From an uncultured Eubacterium sp. (GTDB lineage: Bacteria > Bacillota > Clostridia > Lachnospirales > Lachnospiraceae): DNA of 42,884 nucleotides. Location: assembly GCA_910585745.1 (NCBI GenBank), contig CAJUFM010000020.1, positions 1 to 42,884 on the forward strand. The letters are read 5' to 3'. The position numbers and the translations under genes were made by a program. The notes beneath the pieces were generated by a model that was not told the origin of the DNA, did no database searches, and worked only from the letters and a program-made list of their open reading frames with translations. Positions 15,825 to 24,455 of the stretch are shown piece by piece. Position 1 is the stretch's first letter. Every line of letters starts with the position of its first letter.

Positions 15825-16652
15825 CAGTTTTCTGGCATTCTCTCCCAGGATCTGCGTCTTTTCTCCGGGGTCCAGACTGCACTTCTGGATCCATTCAAGA
15901 TTTTGCTTCTGACTGCTCCAGGGCGTATCGGATCCAAACAAAACCCGATCCACTCCGTGCAGACGCACTAGCTCTGTAAACTGGGCGTCATCCAGCATTT
16001 TTCCATAGACGCCGCGATTCTCTACACTCACGGTACCAGTAAGTGAAAATGCAGTATCCATATATACCGGGGCACCGCAGATATAATTCTTTACATCTTC
16101 CCACATCTGCCAGCCTCCCATATGGGCAAGGATCAGATGGCTGCACTCCACCTCTTCCAGCACACGCAGGATCCTCTTCACATTACAGTGTATATGATCA
16201 GGATAAACCTCATCCATCCCCGCATGTACCAGCACCGGAAGTCCTTCCTCTGCCGCTGCATCCAGGATCCTCAGATAGCGGATATCGTCAAAATATGTCT
16301 CCTGATAATCTGGGTGAATCTTAATTCCCCTAAGACCGCCGTTCCGGATTCCCCGCATCACCATCTTAAGTTCTGGAGTATCCGGATGAACCGCCGCAAA
16401 AGACACCAGTCCCCGGCTTCCATATTCCTCCATCCAGCGGATCGCCTGGGCATTAAGCTTCCCTACCTGACCGGGATTGGTAGCCACTGGAAGAAAAACA
16501 GAATGGTCCACCCCGTTTTCTTTCATCTCTGCCACAAGAGCTTCTGGGGTTCCCAGATTCTCCACCCGGCTCCCCGCTACACGTTCCATCCGCTCTTTTA
16601 CCTTTTTTGCTATCCTCTCTGGATATGCATGTGCATGAATATCAATGATCAT
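15810..16652 (-). CDS. amidohydrolase-family metal-dependent hydrolase (amidohydrolase 2 type)
   Basis: A TIM-barrel hydrolase of 280 residues. Metal-binding and catalytic landmarks: DIHAHAYP (His-x-His), GLRGIKIHPDYQ, VLVHAGMDE, LAHMGGWQMW and the late Asp in LFGSDTPWSS. The family includes decarboxylases and hydrolases, and the substrate cannot be read off. ATG 16652 is preferred because AGGAG lies 7 bases upstream; it overlaps the end of truA by 11 bases, so the two are translationally coupled. This gene interrupts the usual truA-rplM adjacency seen in Firmicutes. Confidence 0.85.
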   Translation of the reverse strand: MIIDIHAHAYPERIAKKVKERMERVAGSRVENLGTPEALVAEMKENGVDHSVFLPVATNPGQVGKLNAQAIRWMEEYGSRGLVSFAAVHPDTPELKMVMRGIRNGGLRGIKIHPDYQETYFDDIRYLRILDAAAEEGLPVLVHAGMDEVYPDHIHCNVKRILRVLEEVECSHLILAHMGGWQMWEDVKNYICGAPVYMDTAFSLTGTVSVENRGVYGKMLDDAQFTELVRLHGVDRVLFGSDTPWSSQKQNLEWIQKCSLDPGEKTQILGENARKLLTLD

Positions 16653-17406
16653 CCCCATACTCCTGCCTGTTCTCCTCATATTCGATCTGCAGCAGCCTCA
16701 ATCCCCGCGCCGGCGCTGTGGGGCCTGCCATGTTCCGGTCTGCATGACGGAGTGCCTGGCATACCGTCTCCGGCTCCCGCCGTCCCATTCCGATCTCTAT
16801 CAGTGTTCCCGCAATGATGCGCACCATATTGTACAAAAAACCGTTTCCGGTAATCTGGATGCGGATATCTTCGCCCTCCTGAAAGATCTGCAGGTCATAG
16901 ATGCTTCTCACCGTACTCCTGACCTGGCTGCCCGCAGAACAAAATGCGCCGAAATCATGCTCCCCGCAAAAATATTGTGCTGTTTCTTTCATCCTTTCCA
17001 CATTTAGGGGAATATATACAAAATGAGAATACAGCCTTTTAACGGGCTGCTGTATTTCAGCGTTGGTGATCCAGTATTCATAGGTTTTCCTGCTGACGCA
17101 GTACCGTGGATGAAAAGACTGGGACACCTCTTCTGAGCGCATTACCCGTATATCCTCAGGAAGACGCTGGTTGACCGCCAAAGCGATCTTCTCCGCAGGA
17201 ATTCTGGTATTTGTATCGAAGACTGCCACATTCCCCAGGGCATGTACTCCCGCATCTGTCCTGCTGGCTCCTGTCAGTTCAATCTCCTCTCCCAGCAGTT
17301 CCCGAAGCGCCCCCGCCAGCACCTCTTCTACAGACAGTGCGTTGTTCTGAATCTGCCACCCGTGATAATTCGTCCCATCATAGGCCACGGTTAATTTTAC
17401 TCTCAT
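16642..17406 (-). CDS. truA: tRNA pseudouridine synthase A
   Basis: Makes pseudouridine at positions 38-40 of tRNA anticodon arms. The start RVKLTVAYDGTNYHGWQIQ is diagnostic. The catalytic Asp is in GASRTDAGVHALGNVA, and GFLYNMVRIIAGTLIEIG near the end is the conserved closing motif. ATG 17406 sits 6 bases after GGAGG; earlier in-frame starts lack a site. It is 16 bases after ecfT, the standard Firmicute order ecfA1-ecfA2-ecfT-truA. Confidence 0.97.
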   Translation of the reverse strand: MRVKLTVAYDGTNYHGWQIQNNALSVEEVLAGALRELLGEEIELTGASRTDAGVHALGNVAVFDTNTRIPAEKIALAVNQRLPEDIRVMRSEEVSQSFHPRYCVSRKTYEYWITNAEIQQPVKRLYSHFVYIPLNVERMKETAQYFCGEHDFGAFCSAGSQVRSTVRSIYDLQIFQEGEDIRIQITGNGFLYNMVRIIAGTLIEIGMGRREPETVCQALRHADRNMAGPTAPARGLRLLQIEYEENRQEYGDDH

Positions 17407-17422
17407 ACCTTCCTCCATTCGA

Positions 17423-18229
17423 TCAAAATGGCACAAAATGATCTACTGTAAGCAGGACTGCCACATACAGGACACAGAGCACATAAGCCACAACATCTCT
17501 GCGCTGGTAGGCCAGCGGCTTCATTTTGGTCCTTCCCTCCCCGCCCTGGTAGCATCTTGCCTCCATGGCCAGCGCCAGATCATAGGCACGCCTTGTAGAG
17601 GACACCAGCAGGGGCACAAGGATCGACACCATCGCCCGGAGTCTCTGAAATAAAGACCCCTCTTCAAAATCTGCTCCCCTGGCACTCTGTGCCCGGATGA
17701 TGCGGTTTGCCTCTTCTAAAAGAATCGGTATAAAGCGCAGGGCAAGAGACATCATCATCGCCAGATCATGCACTGGCACCCCAAGTCTCCCCAATGGCTT
17801 TAAAAGGCTCTCGATGCCATCCGTCAGCTTATTTGGCGTCGTGGTGTAGGTCAGCAGAGAAGAGCCTATGACCAGATATATAAGCCGGAGCACCATAAAG
17901 ACGCCCTTCCGCAGCCCCTGCCATGAGATCATTATAAATTTCCATTCAAATAAAACATCTCCAGGGGTAAAAAAAACGTTAAAAAATGCAGTAAAACAGA
18001 CCAGGAACAAAACTGGTTTGAGCCCCTTCATCATAAATGAGAAAGGCACCCTGCTCATGACCACTGCTGCCACGATAAACACCGTGACCACAAGATAGCT
18101 GGCAAAGCCGCGAAATAAAAATAAGGAAATGAGATAAACAAAAACAGCCACGATCTTTACCCGTGGGTCCAGTGTATGTATTTTTGACTCAACCGGATAA
18201 TATTGTCCGATGGTAATATCTCTCAGCAT
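17423..18229 (-). CDS. ecfT: energy-coupling factor transporter transmembrane protein EcfT
   Basis: Membrane scaffold linking the two ATPases to exchangeable vitamin-binding S components. It has about 5-6 hydrophobic segments in 268 residues. The two coupling helices end in the required Ala-Arg motifs, AQSARGADF and AMEARCYQGG, which dock on the ATPases. It is 9 bases after ecfA2. Likely S partners include ThiW (2690-3181) and others elsewhere in the genome. Confidence 0.96.
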   Translation of the reverse strand: MLRDITIGQYYPVESKIHTLDPRVKIVAVFVYLISLFLFRGFASYLVVTVFIVAAVVMSRVPFSFMMKGLKPVLFLVCFTAFFNVFFTPGDVLFEWKFIMISWQGLRKGVFMVLRLIYLVIGSSLLTYTTTPNKLTDGIESLLKPLGRLGVPVHDLAMMMSLALRFIPILLEEANRIIRAQSARGADFEEGSLFQRLRAMVSILVPLLVSSTRRAYDLALAMEARCYQGGEGRTKMKPLAYQRRDVVAYVLCVLYVAVLLTVDHFVPF

Positions 18230-18238
18230 AATCTCAGA

Positions 18239-19102
18239 CTAATTCCTTTCTTTTCTACTTCTGTAGGCTTCACATATGGCATCCACGGCCTGGCTCACAT
18301 TGATGGCGTTGTGGGGAAGCTTTATTCCCTTTGCTGCCAGTCCCTCCATCACATAGGTTACCTGGGGCGCCCGTAGTCCGATGCGCTCCAGCTCTTTATA
18401 ATGGGAAAAGACTTCTTCTGGAGTTCCGTCATAAGCCACCGTCCCTCCGTTCATCACTACCAGCCGCTTTGCATATTTTCCCATGTCCTCCATGCTGTGG
18501 GACACGACGATCACCGTGATCTTCCGCTCTTCGTGCAGTCTCCGGATCAGTTCCAGAATCTCATCTCTCCCTTTCGGATCCAGCCCCGCTGTGGGCTCGT
18601 CCAGGATCAATACTTCCGGCTGCATGGCCAGTACACCGGCGATGGCCACTCTCCGTTTCTGTCCGCCGGAAAGTTCCAAGGGCGATACATCCAGAAGTTC
18701 ATCCGGTATTCCCACCTGTTTTAGTGCTTCAAAGGCATTCATATCCACTTCCAATGGTTCCATCCCGATATTTTTCGGTCCGAAACGGACATCTTCAATG
18801 ACGGAACTCTCAAAAAGCTGCTGTTCCGGATATTGAAATACAATAGAAACCTTAGAGCGCAGCTTCTTTTTTGAAAAATCCTTGTCGTTGATATCTTCTC
18901 CGTTATAGTATACCCCGCCGGAGACAGGTTTCAGGAGACCATTCAGATGCTGGATAAGGGTAGATTTGCCGGATCCTGTATGCCCAATGAGTCCGATAAA
19001 TTCTCCGTCCCCGATCTTTAGAGTGACATTGTATAAGGCCACCTTTTCAAATGCAGTTCCTCTTCCATAGATGTATTCTACCTCATTAAGTAAAATAGAC
19101 AT
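18239..19102 (-). CDS. ecfA2: energy-coupling factor transporter ATPase EcfA2
   Basis: ATP-binding subunit of the shared vitamin/metal importer module. Walker A is GHTGSGKST, the signature is LSGGQKRR, Walker B is VLILDEPTAGLDP, and the H-loop is VSHSMED. ATG 19102 with GAGG upstream gives the family start SILLNEVEYIYGRGTAFE, 287 residues in all. It begins 7 bases after the ecfA1 stop. Confidence 0.96.
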   Translation of the reverse strand: MSILLNEVEYIYGRGTAFEKVALYNVTLKIGDGEFIGLIGHTGSGKSTLIQHLNGLLKPVSGGVYYNGEDINDKDFSKKKLRSKVSIVFQYPEQQLFESSVIEDVRFGPKNIGMEPLEVDMNAFEALKQVGIPDELLDVSPLELSGGQKRRVAIAGVLAMQPEVLILDEPTAGLDPKGRDEILELIRRLHEERKITVIVVSHSMEDMGKYAKRLVVMNGGTVAYDGTPEEVFSHYKELERIGLRAPQVTYVMEGLAAKGIKLPHNAINVSQAVDAICEAYRSRKERN

Positions 19103-19109
19103 AATTTCC

Positions 19110-19973
19110 TCATTTCCAATCCGCGCCCAGGACACACCGCGCTGTCGCTTCCACAAATTCTTCTACGTTGATCACATCCGCTGGTATATCCATCCCCCGC
19201 TTCCTCAGTTCCGCCGCCAGCTCTGTCACCTGGGGCACATCCAGATGCCATTTCTTCAGCTGGTCTGCCCGGGCAAATACCTCCCTGGGAGTTCCCTCCA
19301 TCACCAGCTTCCCCTCATTCATTATGAGAATGCGGTCCGCCTGGGCCGCCTCATCCATATAGTGGGTGATCCACAGGATCGTGATCCCTTCTTTCTTATT
19401 CAATTCCCGGACCGCCTCCAATACCTCCCTGCGTCCCACCGGATCTAACATCGCTGTAGACTCGTCGAATACGATACACTTTGGCTTCATGGCAAGCACA
19501 CCGGCAATAGCTACCTTCTGTTTTTGTCCGCCAGACAGGTTATTGGGAGATTCCTTCCGGCTTTTTAACATTCCTACTTTTTTAAGAGAACCTTCTACCC
19601 GCTCCCAGATCTCCTCTGTGGCCACTCCAAGATTCTCCGGTCCAAAACCAACATCTTCTTCTACCACATTGTGCACGATCTGATTGTCCGGATTCTGAAA
19701 TACCATCCCCGCCCGCTGTCGGATCTCCCACAGCATGTTCTTATCAGAGGTGTCAATGCCGTCTACATAAACTACTCCCTCCCCGGGAAGCAGAATAGCA
19801 TTGATATGCTTTGCCAGTGTGGATTTACCGGAACCATTATGTCCCAGCACCGCCACAAAATCCCCCTTATTCAACTGGAATGACAGATGATCCACCGCCA
19901 TCTCCACGCCGATGACCTCGTCTTTTTCATCCCTGCGTATATATTCAAATACAAGATCCTTCACTTTTATCAA
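19110..19973 (-). CDS. ecfA1: energy-coupling factor transporter ATPase EcfA1
   Basis: Second ATPase of the ECF module. Walker A is GHNGSGKST, the signature is LSGGQKQK, and Walker B reads CIVFDESTAMLDP, the serine-containing form typical of EcfA1 rather than EcfA2. It is 287 residues from a TTG start at 19973, with AGGATGG upstream. It heads the operon ecfA1-ecfA2-ecfT-truA-amidohydrolase and has a good promoter. Confidence 0.95.
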   Translation of the reverse strand: MIKVKDLVFEYIRRDEKDEVIGVEMAVDHLSFQLNKGDFVAVLGHNGSGKSTLAKHINAILLPGEGVVYVDGIDTSDKNMLWEIRQRAGMVFQNPDNQIVHNVVEEDVGFGPENLGVATEEIWERVEGSLKKVGMLKSRKESPNNLSGGQKQKVAIAGVLAMKPKCIVFDESTAMLDPVGRREVLEAVRELNKKEGITILWITHYMDEAAQADRILIMNEGKLVMEGTPREVFARADQLKKWHLDVPQVTELAAELRKRGMDIPADVINVEEFVEATARCVLGADWK

Positions 19974-20039
19974 AACGGCACCATCCTATCTGTTTGCCTA
20001 TATATTTTACTGTGTTCTGTTTATCGAACAGATACGGTT

Positions 20040-20068
20040 ATTATATCATTTATCGGGACAGGATACAA
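20040..20068 (-). promoter_or_regulatory. sigma-A promoter of the ecf-truA operon
   Basis: Minus strand TTGTAT (20063-20068), 17 bases, TATAAT (20040-20045). The leader is about 60 bases and contains a small TCTGTT/AACAGA hairpin. Confidence 0.75.
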
Positions 20069-20085
20069 GGACACTTGAATGGCTT

Positions 20086-20119
20086 TATTAAAAAAGCACC
20101 AAATAAATTGGCGCTTTTT
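20086..20119 (-). terminator. intrinsic terminator after lysC
   Basis: 12-bp stem (20091-20102 with 20108-20119, one G-T pair) flanked by A and T runs on both sides. It ends the lysC transcript just before the ecf promoter. Confidence 0.85.
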
Positions 20120-20152
20120 GACAAACATATATTTTTATAACTTTACAAAAAA

Positions 20153-20626
20153 TTAAAAATCAAATTCTTTGTGTACCGCATTCATCGCTTTGTTGGTATC
20201 TTCTTCATCGATCAGCACCGTAACGCGGATCTCCGATGTTGAGATCTGCTGAATGTTGACATTGGCATCGTAGAGCGCCTCAAACATCTGGGCAGCAACA
20301 CCAGGGTTGGTCTGCATTCCCGCACCTACAATGGATACTTTGGATACATTTTTATTTACCTTCACATCCTGGCATTTGAGACTGCCGCTGCGGTGTCTCT
20401 CAACAGTCTCTACCGCTACATCTGCCATGTCCTCCGTCACGGTAAAGCTGATATCCTTTGTATTATCGCGTCCGATGGACTGCAGGATCATATCTACATT
20501 TACATTGTGATTGGCAAGGTGGCGGAACAGCTTAAATGCCACTCCTGGCTGGTCCTCCAGACCTACGACTGCTATTCTGGCTACATTTTTATCACTTGCC
20601 ACACCGCTGATAAGCATCTTTTCCAT
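20153..20626 (-). CDS. probable internal translation product: aspartate kinase beta subunit
   Basis: Within lysC, in the same frame, AAGGAGGAAGTAAAAATG places a perfect Shine-Dalgarno sequence 7-8 bases before ATG 20626. Translation from here would give the 157-residue pair of ACT domains alone. Bacillus subtilis aspartokinase II is an alpha2-beta2 enzyme whose beta subunit is made in just this way. This is an alternative product, not a separate gene. Confidence 0.7.
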   Translation of the reverse strand: MEKMLISGVASDKNVARIAVVGLEDQPGVAFKLFRHLANHNVNVDMILQSIGRDNTKDISFTVTEDMADVAVETVERHRSGSLKCQDVKVNKNVSKVSIVGAGMQTNPGVAAQMFEALYDANVNIQQISTSEIRVTVLIDEEDTNKAMNAVHKEFDF

Positions 20627-21358
20627 TTTTACTTCCTCCTTCACTATAGTACCTTCTGTTGTATTCAGACTTGAACGAACCACCAGCTGTACACCATACT
20701 TTTTCGCCATTTCCACAGAACGGTTGTGAAGAACCCCTGCCCCAAAGCTGGCGAGCTCAAGCATTTCATCATAGGTAATCTGGTCGAGTTTCTTAGCTCC
20801 CTCTACGATACGCGGATCTGCGGTGTAAACACCATCCACATCGGTATAGATCTCACAGGCATCCGCATGAAGTGTTGCCGCCAGAGCCACTGCTGTCGTA
20901 TCAGAACCGCCGCGTCCCAGTGTGGTATAATCATCATATTTGCTGATACCCTGAAATCCTGTCACAATTACAATTTTTCTCTGTTCCAGCTCATGACGGA
21001 TACGGTCCTTATCAATCTTGATCAGCTTCGCATTTCCCGCCACGGATGTCGTGTGCATCGCCACCTGGAAAGCATTCAGGGAGATGGACGGTACACCCAG
21101 TGAATGCATTGCCATCGCCATAAGTGCCACAGAAGTCTGCTCACCTGTAGTCAGCAGCATATCCAGTTCACGCTTCGGCGCGTTGGGATTGATATCATTT
21201 GCCATATCCAGCAGCACATCCGTCTGCTTTCCCATAGCAGAAAGGACTACAACTACGTCATGTCCTTTTTTATAATCCTCAATACAACGGTTTGCCACAT
21301 TAAAAATCCTCTCTTTATCGGCAACCGAGGTACCACCAAATTTCTTTACGATCAACAT
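20153..21358 (-). CDS. lysC: aspartate kinase (LysC, aspartokinase II type)
   Basis: Phosphorylates aspartate, the first step to lysine, threonine, methionine and diaminopimelate. The N-terminus is VKKFGGTSVADKERI; GFQGISKYDDYTTLGRGGSDTTAVALA is the catalytic core (given here only as a landmark). Two C-terminal ACT domains follow (VAFKLFRHLANHNVNVDMIL and PGVAAQMFEALYDANVNIQ regions). ATG 21358 has AGGAGGAG upstream, giving 401 residues. It is last in hom-apgM-lysC, 17 bases after apgM. An internal start at codon 245 probably yields a separate regulatory beta subunit, as in Bacillus LysC. Confidence 0.97.
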   Translation of the reverse strand: MLIVKKFGGTSVADKERIFNVANRCIEDYKKGHDVVVVLSAMGKQTDVLLDMANDINPNAPKRELDMLLTTGEQTSVALMAMAMHSLGVPSISLNAFQVAMHTTSVAGNAKLIKIDKDRIRHELEQRKIVIVTGFQGISKYDDYTTLGRGGSDTTAVALAATLHADACEIYTDVDGVYTADPRIVEGAKKLDQITYDEMLELASFGAGVLHNRSVEMAKKYGVQLVVRSSLNTTEGTIVKEEVKMEKMLISGVASDKNVARIAVVGLEDQPGVAFKLFRHLANHNVNVDMILQSIGRDNTKDISFTVTEDMADVAVETVERHRSGSLKCQDVKVNKNVSKVSIVGAGMQTNPGVAAQMFEALYDANVNIQQISTSEIRVTVLIDEEDTNKAMNAVHKEFDF

Positions 21359-21375
21359 GTTCTTTTCTCCTCCTG

Positions 21376-22587
21376 TCATTCTGAAACAGTTCCTAATAAT
21401 TCATTCATAAGCTGATACCCGTTTTCCTGGTAATTTCCACTCTTCTCAGCCTCTTTCTCATCATAATTCCACGTATGCTCCTCTTCCGCAGTACTGTCAT
21501 ACAGCAGATAAGGAACCGGATCACTGGAATGGGTGCGGGTACAGATCGGGGTTGGATGATCTGGCATGACCAGCATCCGGAAATCTTCCCCCAGCTCCGT
21601 CAATCTGTTGTACACAGGACCAATAACCCTTTGATCCAGATATTCTATGGCCTTGACCTTTTTCTCCACACTGCCCTGGTGCCCCATTTCATCCGGAGCT
21701 TCCACATGGATGTAGACAAAATCATTGCCATTCTCTGTCACTGCCTTTACCGCAGCCTCTGCTTTTCCTTCGTAATTGGTCTCCAGGGTTCCATCCGCCC
21801 CTTTTACCTCTATATTATTCATACCAGCGCCCACCGCGATTCCTTTTAAAAGGTCCACCGCTGAGATCATAGCACCCTTTTTCCCAAATTTTTTCTCAAA
21901 ATTATCCAGTTGCGGCTTCGTTCCTGCTCCCCAGAACCAGATAGAATTTGCTTTGTTAAGCCCCTTCTTCGCCCTCTCCACATTCAGGGGATGCTGGTTC
22001 AGTATATCATAACTCTTTTTCATCATCCCGCGAAGCCTGTCATCCGCTGGAAGAAACTCTCCAATCTTTTTTCCAAGAATATCGTGAGGCGGGGTAAGTT
22101 CGGATACCTGCCCATGTTTCCATATCGTACAGTGGCGATAGCTGGTACCTGTATAAAACTGGTAAATATCATCCTCCATCTCAGCTTTCAGAGCCTCTAA
22201 AAGCACATTTGCATCTTCTGTGGAAATCTCACCACTGCTGTGGTCGAGGATCGTCTTCTCGCTGTAAGGGAGATCATCTTCTGAAAGTGTAACAATATTA
22301 CAGCGGATGGCAATGTCTCCTTCTTCCATATCTACACCAATGCTCAGAGCCTCCAGTGGAGAGCGTCCGGTATAATACTGCCTGGGATTATATCCTAAAA
22401 CGGCAAGATTGGCTGTGTCACTCCCCGGCTTCATTCCGTCGGGAATAGTTTTTGCCAGTCCAACCTTTGCTTTCTTTGAAATCCTATCCATATTGGGTGT
22501 AGCAGCATATTCCAACGGCGTCCTGCCATTCAGTTCTTCTAAAGGCTGGTCCGCCATTCCATCACCCAGAACAACAATGTATTTCAT
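21376..22587 (-). CDS. archaeal-type phosphoglycerate mutase family protein, probable homoserine kinase
   Basis: By sequence a cofactor-independent phosphoglycerate mutase of the archaeal ApgM type: KYIVVLGDGMADQPL at the start, then KPGSDTANLAVLGY with the active-site serine, HVEAPDEMGHQG and VMPDHPTPICTRTHSSDPVP with metal ligands. It is 403 residues. It lies between hom and lysC with no thrB in sight. Members of this family in such positions have been implicated, as I recall, as non-orthologous homoserine kinases for threonine synthesis. I think that is the likelier role here, with glycolytic mutase as the alternative. ATG 22587 follows AAGGACGG. Confidence 0.85.
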   Translation of the reverse strand: MKYIVVLGDGMADQPLEELNGRTPLEYAATPNMDRISKKAKVGLAKTIPDGMKPGSDTANLAVLGYNPRQYYTGRSPLEALSIGVDMEEGDIAIRCNIVTLSEDDLPYSEKTILDHSSGEISTEDANVLLEALKAEMEDDIYQFYTGTSYRHCTIWKHGQVSELTPPHDILGKKIGEFLPADDRLRGMMKKSYDILNQHPLNVERAKKGLNKANSIWFWGAGTKPQLDNFEKKFGKKGAMISAVDLLKGIAVGAGMNNIEVKGADGTLETNYEGKAEAAVKAVTENGNDFVYIHVEAPDEMGHQGSVEKKVKAIEYLDQRVIGPVYNRLTELGEDFRMLVMPDHPTPICTRTHSSDPVPYLLYDSTAEEEHTWNYDEKEAEKSGNYQENGYQLMNELLGTVSE

Positions 22588-22632
22588 TGTCTTTCCGTCC
22601 TTTCTTTATATCTGTCTAAAACCCGCATATTT

Positions 22633-22665
22633 CAGCATAGCCCAACGGTGCCGCCGAGTTATGCT
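22633..22665 (-). repeat. short imperfect palindrome at the 3' end of hom
   Basis: On the minus strand a 30-base segment beginning GCATAACTC and ending GGGCTATGC folds into a 14-pair stem with one mismatch. The hom stop codon TAA lies inside its left arm. Related sequences occur at 9421-9455 and 34706-34735. Confidence 0.6.
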
Positions 22666-23861
22666 GACACCCGAATCCGTGTGATCAGCGTGGCAAAGCC
22701 CTCTGCCTTTGCTGCAAAATCCTTTTCCTTCAAAGGTCCGGTAATAAATCCACATTCTCCTGAAATTCCGGCATCGATCATCTGAACCTCACCAAATACT
22801 TCTGATACCTTCTCCTTCTCAGATTCTCCCACCCGGACAAAGAACCGGTTTTCCATCTCATCCACCGGAGTGATCTCAAGTTTTTGTGCACTCCAGGTAA
22901 TGGGAACATTTTCTCCCTGGTGTTTTACTGCTGCCACCACATCAGCTACCACCGCACTTGCCGTAGGAAGCTTGCCGGCTCCGGCTCCATAAAACATCAC
23001 ATCCCCCAGCATATTTCCCGTGACAGATATACCGTTAAACACGTCATTTACACTGTAAAGCGGATGGGAGCTGTCCACCATCTGCGGCGCCACCATAGCA
23101 TACACCTGATCCCCCACTTTTTTACTTGTACCAAAAATCTTGATCGCTGAATTTATCTTCTTCGCATATTTAAAGTCCTCTGCTGTGATCTTCGTGATTC
23201 CTTCGGTATAAATGTCCTCATAATCTACCTGTTTTCCATAGGCAAGAGAGGTAAGGATCGCGATCTTGCGGCAGGCATCATAGCCTTCCACATCTGCTGT
23301 GGGATCTTTTTCCGCATATCCCAGCTCCTGTGCCTTTTTCAATACCCCAGCAAAGTCAGCGCCCTCGTCTGCCATCTTTGTCAGTATAAAGTTTGTCGTA
23401 CCATTCAGGATTCCATTGATCTCCTGTATCTCATCTGCAGTAATGCACTGGTTGAGCGGGCGGATGATCGGAATTCCTCCTCCCACACTCGCCTCAAAGA
23501 AAAAGTTTACATTTTTCTCCCTGGCAATCTCAATCAGTTCAGCTCCGTGGGCTGCCACTAGTTCTTTGTTGGAAGAGCAGACGCTTTTTCCTTTCAGAAG
23601 GGCTGTCTTCACAAAATCATAGGCAGGCTTTGTACCACCCATGGTTTCCACGATAACACCTACTTCTTCATCCTCTGCGATCACATTGTAATCATGGACA
23701 AGTATTTCCTGCACCGGATCTTCTGGAAAATCCCTCAGATCCAGGACATATTTTACCTCAACCTCTTCTCCTGCGCGTCCCGCAATGCTTTCTGCATTGG
23801 TGCGGATCACCTCAACAACTCCGGAACCAATCGTTCCATAACCTAATACTGCGATTTTCAT
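22659..23861 (-). CDS. hom: homoserine dehydrogenase
   Basis: NAD(P)H-dependent reduction of aspartate semialdehyde to homoserine, the branch to threonine and methionine. The Rossmann start is VLGYGTIGSGVV. ETMGGTKPA and SVCSSNKELVAAHG follow, and GILNGTTNFILTKM plus DPTADVEGYDACRKIAIL supply substrate-binding and the catalytic Lys. The C-terminal 65 residues look like a short ACT domain, suggesting feedback control. It is 400 residues from ATG 23861, with GAGGAG upstream. It is first of the aspartate-family genes, 51 bases after cheW. No separate promoter is obvious. Confidence 0.97.
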   Translation of the reverse strand: MKIAVLGYGTIGSGVVEVIRTNAESIAGRAGEEVEVKYVLDLRDFPEDPVQEILVHDYNVIAEDEEVGVIVETMGGTKPAYDFVKTALLKGKSVCSSNKELVAAHGAELIEIAREKNVNFFFEASVGGGIPIIRPLNQCITADEIQEINGILNGTTNFILTKMADEGADFAGVLKKAQELGYAEKDPTADVEGYDACRKIAILTSLAYGKQVDYEDIYTEGITKITAEDFKYAKKINSAIKIFGTSKKVGDQVYAMVAPQMVDSSHPLYSVNDVFNGISVTGNMLGDVMFYGAGAGKLPTASAVVADVVAAVKHQGENVPITWSAQKLEITPVDEMENRFFVRVGESEKEKVSEVFGEVQMIDAGISGECGFITGPLKEKDFAAKAEGFATLITRIRVSA

Positions 23862-23912
23862 TGTCTCCTCTTCCTTTCTATATGTAAATATCCCAGCAAA
23901 GCGCAGGCAGTG

Positions 23913-24383
23913 TTAATCCTGCTTCTCTTCCTGAGACAGATCCAGCTCCTCAAGCAGATCAAAATCCTCTTCTGACAGCAACGCATCGGGATTTATCACC
24001 ACGATCAATTCATTGTCTCTTCTGGCAATAAAATCTATATAATCAGTGCCCTCCGTCCGCGCCTCCCTTGGGAAGATCTGAATATTCTCCCCTTCTGCCT
24101 GAAACACCTTTTCCACGCTGTCTACCATACAGGCAATGCCTCTCTTACTTGTCCGGAGAAGCAGTATCTTGGTATCTTTAGTCATCACGGCAGCAGGAAG
24201 ATTTAACTTTGCCCGTATATCAAAAACCGGATACACCTCATCCCGTACCACGATCGTTCCCAGAATACACTCCGGTGCTTCCGACAAAGGATGGATCTCT
24301 TGATAACTTTCCAGACTCTGCATTCCGCTGATCTCTATTCCATATTCTCTGCCACTGATAAAAAATGTAATAATTTCTTTCAT
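23913..24383 (-). CDS. CheW-like coupling protein
   Basis: A single CheW domain of 156 residues (ITFFISGREYGIEISGMQS, then ILGTIVVRDEVYPVFDIRAKL, then CMVDSVEKVF). CheW proteins join chemoreceptors to the kinase CheA. No other chemotaxis gene is near, so it could couple to a distant cluster or serve a non-motility signalling scaffold. The last 25 residues are strongly acidic. ATG 24383 follows GGAGGGG. It sits between prfB and hom on the same strand, probably as a passenger in the secA-prfB transcript. Confidence 0.9.
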   Translation of the reverse strand: MKEIITFFISGREYGIEISGMQSLESYQEIHPLSEAPECILGTIVVRDEVYPVFDIRAKLNLPAAVMTKDTKILLLRTSKRGIACMVDSVEKVFQAEGENIQIFPREARTEGTDYIDFIARRDNELIVVINPDALLSEEDFDLLEELDLSQEEKQD

Positions 24384-24455
24384 AAGCCCCTCCATTCCGG
24401 ACAGCACTTCCCTGGCTCTGCCTCTTATCCTCTATGTCAGTAATTTCCTGTAATT

